A DNA stretch of 64,000 nucleotides from Paraburkholderia fynbosensis (GCF_902859935.1 NZ_CADIKI010000001.1:124001-188000), one strand, 5' to 3'; shown: positions 29,014-38,432, numbered from the stretch's first letter. Notes: generated from the sequence alone by a model not told the origin. Program-made: numbers and translations.

Positions 29014-30237
29014 CTACACTTTTTCCTTCGCCTTCTGCAGTGCCTCCGCCGCGCCAGGCCGTCCAAACCGGCTGGCCACCGGATCGGCCTCGGTATGCGC
29101 GGCCGTGCTGCCGGCCGGCGCCTGCGCGCTGCGCGGCACCCAGTCGATCTGCTCGTTCGTGCTGGTTTCCACCTCCGTCGACACGTCGGCACGCGTACGC
29201 GGCAAGTACTGCGGATAGTGCCGCTGGATGAAGTCGAGCAGCCCTTCGCGCACGCGGCAGCGCAAATCCCAGTTCAGGCCGGAATCGAGCGAACTGACGA
29301 GCGCGCGCAATTGCATCGCGCGTTCGGTGCCGTCCGTGACCTGCAGCACCTGCACGCGGCGGTCCCATTCGGGCGCGCTCTCCACGATGCGCGCCAGCTC
29401 CTCGCGCAGCGGCGCGAGCGGCATCCGATAATCGACGAACAGAAACACCGTGCCGATGATCTGCGAGCTGCTGCGCGTCCAGTTAGTGAACGGATTTTCG
29501 ATAAACCATTGCAGCGGCACGATCAGCCGGCGCTGGTCCCACAGCCGCACCGACACATACGTACCGGTAATTTCCTCGATACGCCCCCACTCGCCCTGAA
29601 TCACGACGACATCGTCGAGCCGGATCGGCTGCGACAAGGCAATCTGCAAACCGGCGATCAGATTGCCGAGCACCGGCCGCGCCGCAATACCGGCAACCAG
29701 GCCGGCCACACCCGCCGACGCCAGCAGACTCGCGCCGACCTGGCGGACATTCGGGAAAGTCATCAGCGCGCCGCCCGTGCCGACGATCACGATCAGGATC
29801 ATCACCGAGCGCGCCAGCACCCGGGCTTGTGTATGGATGCGGCGCGCCTGCAGGTTGTCTGCGCTATCGAGCGGATGGGCGCGAATGATCGCCTCGCCGA
29901 TCGCCGCCGCCGAGCGCACCGACAACCACGTGAGCGCGGCGATCAGCGCGATCGCGGCGACGTCGCGAATCGGCTCGATGTACCTGAGCGTATCGGGCGC
30001 CTCGGACCACACGGCTTCCAGCACCAGAATCACGAGGACGAACAGTGACGGCTTGTCGATGTAGCGCAGCACCACGCTGATGAGCGGATGCGGCCGCGCG
30101 ATACGCATCACGACGCGCGCGCCGACCCGATGAATGCCGACGGCCACCGCCGCCACGATCACCGACACGATCAAAGCGCCGAACCACGTATGCAGCGGCG
30201 CTTCGGCGACGAGGCTGAAGTCGTCGAGAGTAGACAT
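29014..30237 (-). CDS. MscS-family mechanosensitive ion channel
   Basis: 407 residues. Four or five membrane segments in the N-terminal half end in the pore helix region AGLVAGIAARPVLGNLIAG, then the MscS beta domain (IRLDDVVVIQGEWGRIEEIT, then RLIVPLQWFIENPFTNW). The C-terminal ~45 residues are a low-complexity tail. AGGAGG upstream supports ATG 30237. It should release solutes on hypo-osmotic shock. The gene precedes otsA on the same strand with a 237-bp gap, so co-regulation under osmotic stress is plausible but not shown. Confidence 0.9.
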   Translation of the reverse strand: MSTLDDFSLVAEAPLHTWFGALIVSVIVAAVAVGIHRVGARVVMRIARPHPLISVVLRYIDKPSLFVLVILVLEAVWSEAPDTLRYIEPIRDVAAIALIAALTWLSVRSAAAIGEAIIRAHPLDSADNLQARRIHTQARVLARSVMILIVIVGTGGALMTFPNVRQVGASLLASAGVAGLVAGIAARPVLGNLIAGLQIALSQPIRLDDVVVIQGEWGRIEEITGTYVSVRLWDQRRLIVPLQWFIENPFTNWTRSSSQIIGTVFLFVDYRMPLAPLREELARIVESAPEWDRRVQVLQVTDGTERAMQLRALVSSLDSGLNWDLRCRVREGLLDFIQRHYPQYLPRTRADVSTEVETSTNEQIDWVPRSAQAPAGSTAAHTEADPVASRFGRPGAAEALQKAKEKV

Positions 30238-30682
30238 GGGGGGTATGTTCCTCCTGGCTCGAGTGGTAGACAGGACCGCTGCGCGTGGCGCATGGCCGCG
30301 CCGTTGGCGAGGTACCGCCTGCTGCGCTGGGCGCCGGGCCGCCGGCCGACGACGCGGCGCACTGCCGACGCCGACGCCTTGCAGAGTCGAGGGCCCGCCG
30401 CGCCTGCCCTCACGGCGGCGTTGAACAGGCGGCGTGCTGCTCCATGCCCGCGTGGCACATCAGCGGACTACCGTCATCTTAGGTCTCAATCGCCGCGCAA
30501 TGGCGAATCGCGCACAAGCCCCCAGTTGCGCAGAGGGGCGTTCCGGTCTTCAACCGGCTTTGAAGCAGCCGTCCCGGCGCGGATTTTCGACCCCGCAGCA
30601 GGCCGGCCCGCATACGAAGACATTCGCCGGCCACGACGCCCGCCCGCGTGAGGCACGCAAGCTCGCAGCCCGGCCGTTCAGA
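30238..30682. other. Intergenic region, GC-rich, no gene seen
   Basis: 445 bp between the MscS-type gene and the Rap1a/Tai-like gene. Apart from the AGGAGG ribosome site of the channel gene at its left edge, I see no coding signal, clear hairpin with T-run, or repeat. Confidence 0.4.
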
Positions 30683-31039
30683 TCACTCGCTGCTCTTGCA
30701 GGGGAACGCCTTGCCGAGGCCCAGCGAGATCGCCGTGCTGGCGTTGTAGCCCGCGACGATCGGATTTTCCGCGATGTACTTGCGCACCGCGTCGGTCAAT
30801 TGCGCCGAGCGCGCGTCGGGCGGCAGGCAGAAGTACTGGCCGACCCGCGGGCCGGTGGTGCCGCCGATCGCATCGATGGTGTTAAAGATACCGTCGGCGG
30901 CGCCTTCGATATAGGCGGCGCAGGCGCTACGCGATGCTACATCCGTCTTGGTGCACAGCTTGTTGAGGTCGCCCCCCGTAAATGCGGCTGCCGATAGCGG
31001 GACGGCAAACGCGCTGGCGAAAATCAAAGCCCGCAGCAT
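30683..31039 (-). CDS. Rap1a/Tai-like secreted protein
   Basis: A 118-residue protein with a signal peptide (MLRALIFASAFAVPLSAAAF) and a short alpha-helical domain resembling Rap1a/Tai family proteins: F-x-GGDLNKLC, SACAAYIEGAADGI, YFCLPPDAR, then a VRKYIAENP helix. Four cysteines could form two disulfides. Founding members are immunity proteins against type VI effectors, but no secretion or effector gene is nearby, so an immunity role is unproven here. AAAGGA lies before ATG 31039. Confidence 0.7.
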   Translation of the reverse strand: MLRALIFASAFAVPLSAAAFTGGDLNKLCTKTDVASRSACAAYIEGAADGIFNTIDAIGGTTGPRVGQYFCLPPDARSAQLTDAVRKYIAENPIVAGYNASTAISLGLGKAFPCKSSE

Positions 31040-31215
31040 GGTGTTCCTTTCGAGGGTCAATTATCAGGCGGTCTTTCGCCGCATCCCAGACGGCGCGCCA
31101 CCTGGCGCGCCAAGTCGTCATTCTGCACTGTTTCGGGCAAGCGCAGCAGGCAGCCCGCCGCCACCTTCAGGCCGATTTGCGGCGAACTGCGTGGGCGGCC
31201 AGGCCGCCGCACCGT

Positions 31216-31956
31216 TCACTTCTGCTGCATTTGCTGCAGGCGCGCGCTCAGGCCTTCGACTACGTCCGGCTCCTTGTAGGTCTTCGCGAAATCGAGCGCC
31301 GTCATACCGATCTGGTTCTTCACTGTCAGATCCGCGCCGTTGTCCAGCAGCAGCTTTACCGTCGACACATGGCCCCCGCGCGCGGCCATCATCAGCGGCG
31401 TGGTGCCGTTCGGCGAACCCGCGTCGACATAGGCCGAATGGTCGAGCAGCACCTTGACGATGTCGTCGTGGCCGTTCGCGGCCGCGTAGTGCAGCGGCGC
31501 CCAGCCCTTCTTGTTGACCTCCGCGTCTTTCGCGATCAGCAGGTTGACGAAGTCCAGGTCGCCGACCAGCGCGGCCATCATCAGCGCGTTCTCGCCGGCC
31601 TTGTCTTCGATCTCGATGTTGGTTTTCGGATTCGCGAGCAGCGCTGCCCCCACCTTGTCCGATTTTTCGCGCGCGGCGATCACCAGCAGCGGAATGCCCT
31701 GATTGTCGACGCTGTTCGGGTCCATGCCCTTCGCGAGCAGCTTGTTGACGCCGTCGACATCGTCGAACTTGACCGACTTGATCAACGAGTCGATCGGCGC
31801 CGCCTGCACGGGCGCCGCGACCAGCGCGCTCAGCGCCGCGCAGGCGAAGGCGGCTACGAGCGCGGCACGCGATGCGCCGCGCCGCGCCGAAGCCAGCGCG
31901 CCGCGGCCGGCGGAAGTCGATTGAAAGGCAGGGGTCGACATCGGAATATTTTTCAT
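31216..31956 (-). CDS. Ankyrin-repeat periplasmic protein
   Basis: 246 residues. A long N-terminal region with a signal segment (about 30-52, ending in PVQAAP) is followed by about five ankyrin repeats, with clear repeat motifs such as ENALMMAALVGDLDFVNLLI, PLHYAAANGHDDIVKVLLDH and TPLMMAARGGHVSTVKLLLD. Likely a periplasmic protein-binding scaffold. The start could be 31956 or the ATG at 31941; neither has a strong ribosome site. It lies 52 bp after tatD, probably in the same transcript. Confidence 0.85.
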   Translation of the reverse strand: MKNIPMSTPAFQSTSAGRGALASARRGASRAALVAAFACAALSALVAAPVQAAPIDSLIKSVKFDDVDGVNKLLAKGMDPNSVDNQGIPLLVIAAREKSDKVGAALLANPKTNIEIEDKAGENALMMAALVGDLDFVNLLIAKDAEVNKKGWAPLHYAAANGHDDIVKVLLDHSAYVDAGSPNGTTPLMMAARGGHVSTVKLLLDNGADLTVKNQIGMTALDFAKTYKEPDVVEGLSARLQQMQQK

Positions 31957-32008
31957 ATCTTGCTTTAGGAAACTTCCCTATCCTTTTGATATTACTAGGC
32001 TTTGTGGA

Positions 32009-32800
32009 TCACGCGCCGGTTGGGGCCGGAATCTTGAACAGCCGGAAGAAGTTTTGCGTGGTCGCAGCGGCCAATGCTTCGTCCGGCATCTCACGCTGTT
32101 GCGCGATGAAGCGTCCGACATAACTTACGTACGCAGGTTCATTAGGCTTGCCGCGATACGGCACCGGCGCGAGGTACGGCGAGTCGGTTTCGATCAGCAG
32201 GCGCTCGAGCGGCACGCGGCGCGCGACGTCCTGCACCTCGGTCGCGCTCTTGAACGTGACGATGCCCGACAGTGAGATGTAAAAATTCTGCGCGAGCGCC
32301 TGCTCGGCCACCGCCCACGGCTCGGTGAAGCAATGCATCACGCCGCCCGGCTCGCTCGCGCGTTCCTCGGCCATGATCCGCAGCGTGTCTTCTGCCGAGG
32401 AGCGCGTGTGGATGATCAGCGGCTTCCTGGTCGCATGCGCGGCGCGGATGTGCGTGCGAAAGCGCTCACGCTGCCATTCCATGTCGGCGATCGTGCGGCC
32501 TTCGAGGCGGTAGTAGTCGAGGCCGGTCTCGCCGATCGCGACCACTTTGGGATGCGCGGCCAGCTCGATCAGCTCGGCGAGACTCGGCTCACGCATGTCC
32601 TCGTGATCCGGATGGACGCCGACCGACGCGTAGACGTTCTCGTGCCGGCTGGCGATGTCCAGCACGGACGGCAGCGTCTCCAGATCGACCGACACGCACA
32701 GCGCATGCGTAACCGCATGGCTGCGCATGTTCTCGAGCACTTGCGGCAGGCGGTCGGCGAGTCCTTCGAAATTGATGTGACAGTGCGAATCGACAAACAT
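32009..32800 (-). CDS. tatD: TatD-family metal-dependent DNase
   Basis: A 263-residue TIM-barrel hydrolase. Metal ligands and family motifs: DSHCH (His6, His8), VGVHPD, AIGETGLDYY, IIHTRSS, MHCFTE and IETDSPYL. Family members are 3'-5' DNases acting on damaged DNA. AGGA lies seven bases before ATG 32800. The usual gammaproteobacterial context holB-pilZ-tatD is altered here: a GNAT gene sits between holB and tatD. Confidence 0.92.
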   Translation of the reverse strand: MFVDSHCHINFEGLADRLPQVLENMRSHAVTHALCVSVDLETLPSVLDIASRHENVYASVGVHPDHEDMREPSLAELIELAAHPKVVAIGETGLDYYRLEGRTIADMEWQRERFRTHIRAAHATRKPLIIHTRSSAEDTLRIMAEERASEPGGVMHCFTEPWAVAEQALAQNFYISLSGIVTFKSATEVQDVARRVPLERLLIETDSPYLAPVPYRGKPNEPAYVSYVGRFIAQQREMPDEALAAATTQNFFRLFKIPAPTGA

Positions 32801-32833
32801 GATGAGGTCCTGCGAAAAGTGGCTTGAGGCGGA

Positions 32834-33358
32834 TCAGGCGGCGGCGTGAGCCGAATCGAGGCGCTTGCCGAGAATCACCAGATCGCGCTCCACGCCGTCC
32901 AGCATGGCCACGCGCGGCAGCGAGCCCCACGTGTCGAAGCCGAAGCCGCGGAACAGCCGCAAGCTTGCGTCGTTGTGACCGAACACGAAGCCCAGCACGG
33001 TGTCGATGCCGAGCGCCGGCGCCGCCGCGAGGGAGGCCGTCAGCAGCTTTTTGCCGAGGCCCTGCCCGCGCGCACTTTCGTCGAGATAGATGCTGACTTC
33101 GGCGGTGCGCAGGTAGGCCGGGCGGCCGTAGAAATCCGAAAAGCTCAGCCACGCGATCACGCGGCCAGGCTGTTGCGGGTCTTCCACCACCCACAGCGGG
33201 CGCTTATGGGGGCCGTGCGCGTGAAACCACGCAAGGCGGCTTTCGACCGTGACCGGTTCGAGGTCGGCCGTCACTTGCCGCGACGGCACGGTCGAGTTGT
33301 AGATGGCGACGATCGCGGGCAGATCGTCGAGCGTGGCATCGCGGTAGGCAAGGCTCAT
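32834..33358 (-). CDS. GNAT N-acetyltransferase, phosphinothricin acetyltransferase-like
   Basis: 174 residues with a full GNAT fold: N-terminal DATLDDLPAIVAIYN, the substrate region SFSDFYGRPAYLRTAEVSIYLDE, and the acetyl-CoA loop RGQGLGKKLL, followed by FGHNDASLRLFRGFGF. This arrangement fits the Pat/MddA group that acetylates phosphinothricin or methionine analogues. The substrate is not certain. The start at ATG 33358 is set by the domain; the ribosome site is weak. It lies between holB and tatD on the same strand. Confidence 0.85.
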   Translation of the reverse strand: MSLAYRDATLDDLPAIVAIYNSTVPSRQVTADLEPVTVESRLAWFHAHGPHKRPLWVVEDPQQPGRVIAWLSFSDFYGRPAYLRTAEVSIYLDESARGQGLGKKLLTASLAAAPALGIDTVLGFVFGHNDASLRLFRGFGFDTWGSLPRVAMLDGVERDLVILGKRLDSAHAAA

Positions 33359-33475
33359 GGTGCTTATATCTGAAATGAAAGACCGATTACGGGACCCATG
33401 ACCGGGCCGGGGCGCGCAGCGCAAAGCCCGTTCCGGCCAGGGCGGCGAGCGGCTTGCGCTCGCCGCCGGTGCGGC

Positions 33476-34510
33476 TTAAGCGAACAGCTCGCGGTAGCCG
33501 ATAAACAGTTCCTCGAACACCAGCCGCGCATTCAGCGGATGGTTCTCGACGGCGCGCTGACGCGTCACGGCACGCGTGAAGCGCGCAAACGCGCTGGCAT
33601 CCGCCTGTGACGCGCAGCGCGTCAACGCCGCCGAGGCCTGCGGAAAATAACGCGGCGCGCCGGCGGTGCGCTGCGCCAGCAGATCGTACATCCAGCGCTG
33701 CAGCCAGCCCAGTACCAGCGGCACCGGCAGCTTCTGCAGCGCCTCGCCGCAGGCAAAGGCATCACAATCGGGACCCGCGGCGAGCTGCTTGAGCGTCCAG
33801 TCGCGCAGCGTGCGGTTTTCGTCGCTGGCGAGCGCGAGTGCCGCGAGCGGCGCACCGCCGGCTTCCGCGAGCAGCGCGGGCGCTTCGGCGACGCCTTGCG
33901 CGGCCAGCCACTTCATCGCCACCTCGGGCGCGGGCACACTCATCGGCCACTGGCGGCAGCGGCTGATGATGGTGGGCAGCAAACGGTCGATGCGCGCCGA
34001 CACCATCAGGAACACGACGCCCGCCGGCGGCTCTTCCAACGTCTTGAGCAGTGCGTTGGCCGCCGCGATGTTCAGCGCTTCGGCCGGATACAGCACGACC
34101 ACACGCGCGCCGCCGCGATGCGAGCCGACGCCGACGAAGTCGAGCAGCCCGCGAATCTGTTCGATCTTGATTTCCTTGCTGGGCGTGCGGGTCTTCTTGC
34201 CTTCGTCGGCGTCGGCTTTGTCGGCTTTTTCGTCGGCGCCGCTGCCCAAGCCGGCTTCGGCCGCGAGCGCCTCGGGCACGACGATCCGGTAGTCGGGATG
34301 ATTGCCCTGCGCGAACCAGTTGCAGGCCACGCACGCGCCGCACGGCTCGCCATTGGCCTGCTGGGCCTCGCACAGCAGGCCTTGCGCGAGATGCTGCGCG
34401 AAGCGCAGCTTGCCGATGCCCGCCTGCCCATGCAGCAGCAATGCGTGCGGCCAGTGGCCGCGCAGCAGCTGCAGGCGGTTCCAGTCATCGGCTTGCCACG
34501 GATAAATCAT
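33476..34510 (-). CDS. holB: DNA polymerase III subunit delta'
   Basis: A 344-residue clamp-loader subunit. The modified P-loop LHGQAGIGKLRFA is near residue 26, followed by a four-cysteine zinc module (LLC...EPCGACVAC) and the sensor region LLKTLEEPP with IISRC. A ~30-residue charged insert (about 92-115, rich in D, K and E) interrupts the domain and appears to be lineage-specific. The gene follows tmk after a 92-bp AT-rich gap with repeats. Confidence 0.93.
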   Translation of the reverse strand: MIYPWQADDWNRLQLLRGHWPHALLLHGQAGIGKLRFAQHLAQGLLCEAQQANGEPCGACVACNWFAQGNHPDYRIVVPEALAAEAGLGSGADEKADKADADEGKKTRTPSKEIKIEQIRGLLDFVGVGSHRGGARVVVLYPAEALNIAAANALLKTLEEPPAGVVFLMVSARIDRLLPTIISRCRQWPMSVPAPEVAMKWLAAQGVAEAPALLAEAGGAPLAALALASDENRTLRDWTLKQLAAGPDCDAFACGEALQKLPVPLVLGWLQRWMYDLLAQRTAGAPRYFPQASAALTRCASQADASAFARFTRAVTRQRAVENHPLNARLVFEELFIGYRELFA

Positions 34511-34522
34511 TATTTCTCTTTT

Positions 34523-34616
34523 AAATCAAACAGTTGAAAGCGTTTTCGAGATTTGACGTGAGCTAGAGCTTTGTTATAAAAGGAAATTATATTTCCTTAA
34601 AATCAAATAGTTGAAA
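34523..34616. repeat. AT-rich block with 17-bp direct repeats and an 8-bp hairpin between tmk and holB
   Basis: AAATCAAACAGTTGAAA at 34523-34539 recurs at 34600-34616 with one change. Between them AAGGAAAT/ATTTCCTT forms a perfect 8-bp hairpin (34580-34598, 3-base loop) just after the tmk stop. The second repeat overlaps the tmk 3' end. Confidence 0.75.
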
Positions 34617-35226
34617 TCAATTCTTCAAGTTGCTTCTGAATGCGCACGATGCTCAGCGAAGAGTCGATGATAGCGAAACGGTAAGGCGCCTCTTCCGCGC
34701 GTCGCAAATATTCGGTGCGCGTGCGTTCGAAAAACGCCGCCGACTCGCTCTCGAAGCGGTCCGGATCGCGCGCCGCGCTGCGCCGTTCGTTGGCGATCTC
34801 CGGCGGCAGATCGAACAGCACGGTCAGATCCGGCTGAAACCCGCCCTGCACCCAACGCTCCAGCGCTTCCAGCTTGTCGCGCGGCAAGCCGCGGCCGCCG
34901 CCCTGATAGGCGAACGTGGCGTCCGTGAAACGGTCGGACAGCACCCAGTCGCCGCGCGCGAGCGCCGGCTCGATCACTTCGGCCAGATGCTGGCGGCGCA
35001 GCGCGAACATCAGCAGCGCCTCGGTTTCGAGGTCCATCTTCTGGTGCAGCACGATCTCGCGAATCTGTTCGCCAAGCGGCGTGCCGCCCGGCTCGCGCGT
35101 CATGACGACCGAGCGGCCGGTACTCGCGACCTTCGCTTCGAGCCGTTCGCGAAACCAGCCGAGGTGGGTCGTCTTGCCGGCGCCGTCGATGCCCTCAAAC
35201 GTAATGAATTTGCCCCGAGCCATCAT
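34603..35226 (-). CDS. tmk: Thymidylate kinase
   Basis: A 207-residue dTMP kinase of the dTTP pathway. The P-loop is [12 protein letters not shown] (about 11-22), the substrate motif is [18 protein letters not shown], and [13 protein letters not shown] follows the conserved TMP-binding pattern. ATG 35226 overlaps the mltG stop (ATGA), so translation is coupled; a second ATG one codon later is equally possible. Confidence 0.95.
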   Translation of the reverse strand: MMARGKFITFEGIDGAGKTTHLGWFRERLEAKVASTGRSVVMTREPGGTPLGEQIREIVLHQKMDLETEALLMFALRRQHLAEVIEPALARGDWVLSDRFTDATFAYQGGGRGLPRDKLEALERWVQGGFQPDLTVLFDLPPEIANERRSAARDPDRFESESAAFFERTRTEYLRRAEEAPYRFAIIDSSLSIVRIQKQLEELISTI

Positions 35227-36233
35227 TGCCCTCGAATGTATTTATCCACGGCTTTGTTGTGATCGCCGAGGGTGTCTGAAAAGATGCTGCTGCCGTCACC
35301 GCGCGACACGAAGTACAGCGCGGTGCTTTGCGCCGGATTCAGCGCCGCCTGCAGCGACGCGACCCCGGGCAGCGCAATCGGAGTGGGCGGCAAGCCCATT
35401 CGGGTGTAGGTATTGTAGGGAGTGTCGGTCTGCAGGTCTTTCTTTCTGATGTGCCCGGTATAGCTCTCGCCCATGCCATAGATCACGCTCGGGTCGGTCT
35501 GCAGCGGCATGCCCGTGCGCAGACGGTTCGCGAACACCGCGGCCACCATCGGCCGGTCCGAGGCTTTGCCAGTTTCCTTTTCGATGATCGATGCCATGGT
35601 CAATGCATCGTACGGCGTTTTGTACGGCAGGTTCGGCGCGCGCGCGAGCCAGGCTTCGTCGAGCCGCACGCGCATCAGCCGGTAGGCGCGACGGTAGATC
35701 TCGAGATCGCTCGCGTTCTTGTCGAACAGATACGTGTCCGGGAAAAACAGCCCTTCGCCCGTACCGAGCGAGGCCTCGGGCGCGCCGATCGCCGTCAGCA
35801 GGTCGGCGTCGCTCATGCCGAGCGTGTCGTGTTTGAGCGCCGGATTGGCGTCGAGCTCCGCACGCATGCGCTTGAAGGTCCAGCCCTCGATGATCGTCGC
35901 CACATACTCGTTGACGTCGCCTCGCGCGATTTTCTGCAGCACTTCGTACGGCGTCACGCCCGTCTTGAACTCGTAGTTGCCTGATTTGAGATCGGTCTGC
36001 AAGCCCAGCAACCGCGTCATGATGATGAACAGCTCGGGTTCCACCGGCACGCCGCCGCGATTGAGCTGCAGCGCAACGCTGCGCAGGCTGCTGTGCGGTT
36101 TGACGGTCACGTCGAGTTGCGCGGGGCTCAGATCGAGCGGGCTGGTCGCCCAGTGATATCCGCCAGCAAGTGCGGCTGCGGCCAGCACAACGACGATTGA
36201 GCCGGCGACGAAACATTTCTTCAGGAGGGACAT
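35223..36233 (-). CDS. mltG: Endolytic murein transglycosylase
   Basis: A 336-residue single-pass inner-membrane lytic transglycosylase that cuts nascent glycan strands and sets their length. A signal anchor at about 5-27 is followed by the YceG/MltG domain: [12 protein letters not shown], then ASIIEKETG with the catalytic Glu, [16 protein letters not shown], and the C-terminal [19 protein letters not shown]. The start is taken as 36233; an in-frame ATG at 36260 overlaps a possible -10 sequence (TATTAT on the minus strand), which favours the shorter form. It heads the mltG-tmk-holB group. Confidence 0.9.
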   Translation of the reverse strand: MSLLKKCFVAGSIVVVLAAAALAGGYHWATSPLDLSPAQLDVTVKPHSSLRSVALQLNRGGVPVEPELFIIMTRLLGLQTDLKSGNYEFKTGVTPYEVLQKIARGDVNEYVATIIEGWTFKRMRAELDANPALKHDTLGMSDADLLTAIGAPEASLGTGEGLFFPDTYLFDKNASDLEIYRRAYRLMRVRLDEAWLARAPNLPYKTPYDALTMASIIEKETGKASDRPMVAAVFANRLRTGMPLQTDPSVIYGMGESYTGHIRKKDLQTDTPYNTYTRMGLPPTPIALPGVASLQAALNPAQSTALYFVSRGDGSSIFSDTLGDHNKAVDKYIRGQ

Positions 36234-36311
36234 GCGAAACGGGACATGGGTGGACTGCATATAATAGCTGTTTGCCTTAGCTAAAGTCAGAATTGACTGT
36301 TCCCGGGATCC

Positions 36312-37385
36312 ATGAACACACCGCTCGCTACCGCTTCAGGCACTCCGTCAGGCACTCCGTCCAGCACCGCGCCGGGTTCCGCCGCTGCGCTCGCCGTGCT
36401 GCCGCGCCCGTCGGCCGATGAATTCGACGCCGTGCTCCATCACGGCGCCTACATGCCGCTCACGCAGTTCGGCGTGATCGACGCCACCGGCGACGACGCG
36501 GCGAGCTTCCTGCACGGCCAGCTGACCAACGACACCCAGCACCTCGACGCCGCCAACGCGCGGCTCGCGGGCTACTGCTCGGCGAAGGGCCGACTGCTCG
36601 CGTCGTTCCTCACGTGGCGCAGCGGCGACACGATCCGCCTGCTGCTGTCGAAGGACGTGCAGCCCGCGGTGCAGAAGCGGCTGTCCATGTTCATCCTGCG
36701 TGCGAAAGCGAAACTGGTCGACGCGAGCGGCGAACTCGCGGTGGTGGGTCTCGCCGGCGACGTCCGCAAGGCGTTGTCCGGCGTGTTCGACGCGCTGCCC
36801 GACGGCGTGCACGTGCAGGTGGACGGCACGGCGGGCTCGCTGATTCGCGTGCCCGATGCGCTCGAGCGGCTGCGCTATTTGTGGATCGGCCCGAAGGCGC
36901 AGGTCGAGGCGCTGCTGCCCTCGCTCGACGGCCAACTCGAGCGCGTGTCGCCGGCCGTGTGGGACTGGCTCGACATCCGCGCGGGCGAGCCGCGGATCAC
37001 GCAGCCCGTGGTCGAGCAGTTCGTGCCGCAAATGGTCAACTTCGACGTGCTCGGCGCGGTCAATTTCCGCAAGGGCTGCTATCCCGGCCAAGAAGTGGTC
37101 GCGCGCAGCCAGTATCGCGGCACGATCAAGCGGCGCACGTCGCTCGCCAACGTGGACGGCGAACTGGCCGACATCAGGCCGGGCGCGGAACTGTTCCACT
37201 CGGACGATCCGGGCCAGCCGTGCGGGATGATCGTAAACGCGGCGTCGGCGCAAGGCGGCGGCGTCGATCTGCTGGTCGAGATCAAGCTCACGGCGCTGGA
37301 AAGCGGCTCGGTGCATCTGGGCGCGGCCGACGGTCCGGCGCTGCGCTTTCTCGCACTGCCCTACGGCTTGCCGACCGAAGTCTGA
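36312..37385 (+). CDS. ygfZ: Folate-binding Fe-S cluster repair protein YgfZ
   Basis: 357 residues related to the glycine-cleavage T protein. The hallmark KGCYPGQEVVARSQYRG occurs at about residues 254-270, preceded by the LTNDTQHLD motif near the N-terminus, and a C-terminal barrel follows. It should help assemble or repair iron-sulfur clusters in a folate-dependent way. The first ~30 residues are a Thr/Ser/Pro/Ala-rich extension. It is divergent from mltG, with only 78 bp between. Confidence 0.92.
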   Translation: MNTPLATASGTPSGTPSSTAPGSAAALAVLPRPSADEFDAVLHHGAYMPLTQFGVIDATGDDAASFLHGQLTNDTQHLDAANARLAGYCSAKGRLLASFLTWRSGDTIRLLLSKDVQPAVQKRLSMFILRAKAKLVDASGELAVVGLAGDVRKALSGVFDALPDGVHVQVDGTAGSLIRVPDALERLRYLWIGPKAQVEALLPSLDGQLERVSPAVWDWLDIRAGEPRITQPVVEQFVPQMVNFDVLGAVNFRKGCYPGQEVVARSQYRGTIKRRTSLANVDGELADIRPGAELFHSDDPGQPCGMIVNAASAQGGGVDLLVEIKLTALESGSVHLGAADGPALRFLALPYGLPTEV

Positions 37386-37501
37386 CGTCTTGCCTGGTTC
37401 GACGCGGCGCCCTCAGCCGCCGCTTTTTTTGCTGGCCGCTTGCGTTCATCACCTTTGCCGGCCTCTTCAACGCCCACGCCCTTCAGCGGGAGACACCCCC
37501 G

Positions 37502-38347
37502 ATGTGCCTGATCGTTTTCGACTGGCGGCCCGATGCGCTCGACGGCCCGCTTTTCACGCTCGCCGCGAATCGCGACGAATTCTTTCGCCGCACGGCCGAA
37601 CCGATCAGCTGGTGGCAGGACGCGCCGGGCGTCCTGGCCGGCCGCGATCTGGTGGGCGGCGGCACATGGCTCGGCCTGTCGCGCGACGGCCGCTTCGCCG
37701 CGCTGACCAATTACCGCGCGCCGCACGAAATGCGCGCCGACGCGCCGACTCGCGGCACCCTCGTGAGCGACTGGCTAAACGGTTCGGCGCGCGCATCTAA
37801 CGGCAGCCCGCACGAGACCCCGCTCGCGTATCTGCAGTACGTCGCGCAAACCGGCGAGATCTACAACGGCTTCAATCTGCTGGTGGGCGACTGGGCACGC
37901 CGCGAGCTCGCCTGGTATTGCAACCGGGCCGAGCGCGCGCCCGCTCTGCTCTCGCCTGGCACGCACGGCATCTCGAATGCGGTCCTCGATACCGCGTGGC
38001 CGAAACTCGTGAAAAAGCGCGCCGAGCTTGTCACGCTGCTCGCGCGCGACGCCATGCCGCCGCTCGAACGTCTGATTGATCTCATGCGAGACCCGCGTGT
38101 TGCTCGCGACGACGAATTGCCCTCCACCGGTATTCCGCTCGGACGCGAACGGGTGTTGTCGGCGGCGTTCATCGAGTCGCCGGACTACGGCACGCGCGGC
38201 ACGACCGCTTTGCGGGTGACCGCGCATGGCGAGGTGGTGAGCGTGGCGATCGCCGAGCATAGCGACGACAACGGCTCGCATCGGATCGTGCGGCCCGGCG
38301 ATTTCGAGCGCAGCTTCGCGTTCAACATCGAACGCGAGATTGCGTGA
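37502..38347 (+). CDS. NRDE/TANGO2 family protein
   Basis: A 281-residue member of the Ntn-like NRDE family: MCLIVFDWRP, then LAANRDEFFRRTAEP with the namesake NRDE, GGGTWLGLSRDGRFAALTNYR, and GISNAVLDTAWPKL. Cys2 would be the N-terminal residue after Met removal, as in Ntn hydrolases. Homologues are linked to haem and lipid handling in eukaryotes; the bacterial role is not settled. GGGAG lies nine bases upstream. It probably shares a transcript with ygfZ (116-bp gap). Confidence 0.88.
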   Translation: MCLIVFDWRPDALDGPLFTLAANRDEFFRRTAEPISWWQDAPGVLAGRDLVGGGTWLGLSRDGRFAALTNYRAPHEMRADAPTRGTLVSDWLNGSARASNGSPHETPLAYLQYVAQTGEIYNGFNLLVGDWARRELAWYCNRAERAPALLSPGTHGISNAVLDTAWPKLVKKRAELVTLLARDAMPPLERLIDLMRDPRVARDDELPSTGIPLGRERVLSAAFIESPDYGTRGTTALRVTAHGEVVSVAIAEHSDDNGSHRIVRPGDFERSFAFNIEREIA

Positions 38348-38432
38348 AATAGTTCGGCGCCCTGCGTAGCGCTGCGCGCCTCGTCTTCCTTCACCGCTCG
38401 CGGGCTCGTGCAAGACCGACTGACCCGCTTCG

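Noticed and set aside
31194..31208. GGCGGCC/GGCCGCC inverted repeat after the ankyrin gene as a terminator
   Set aside because: One-base centre and no T-run on the gene's strand.
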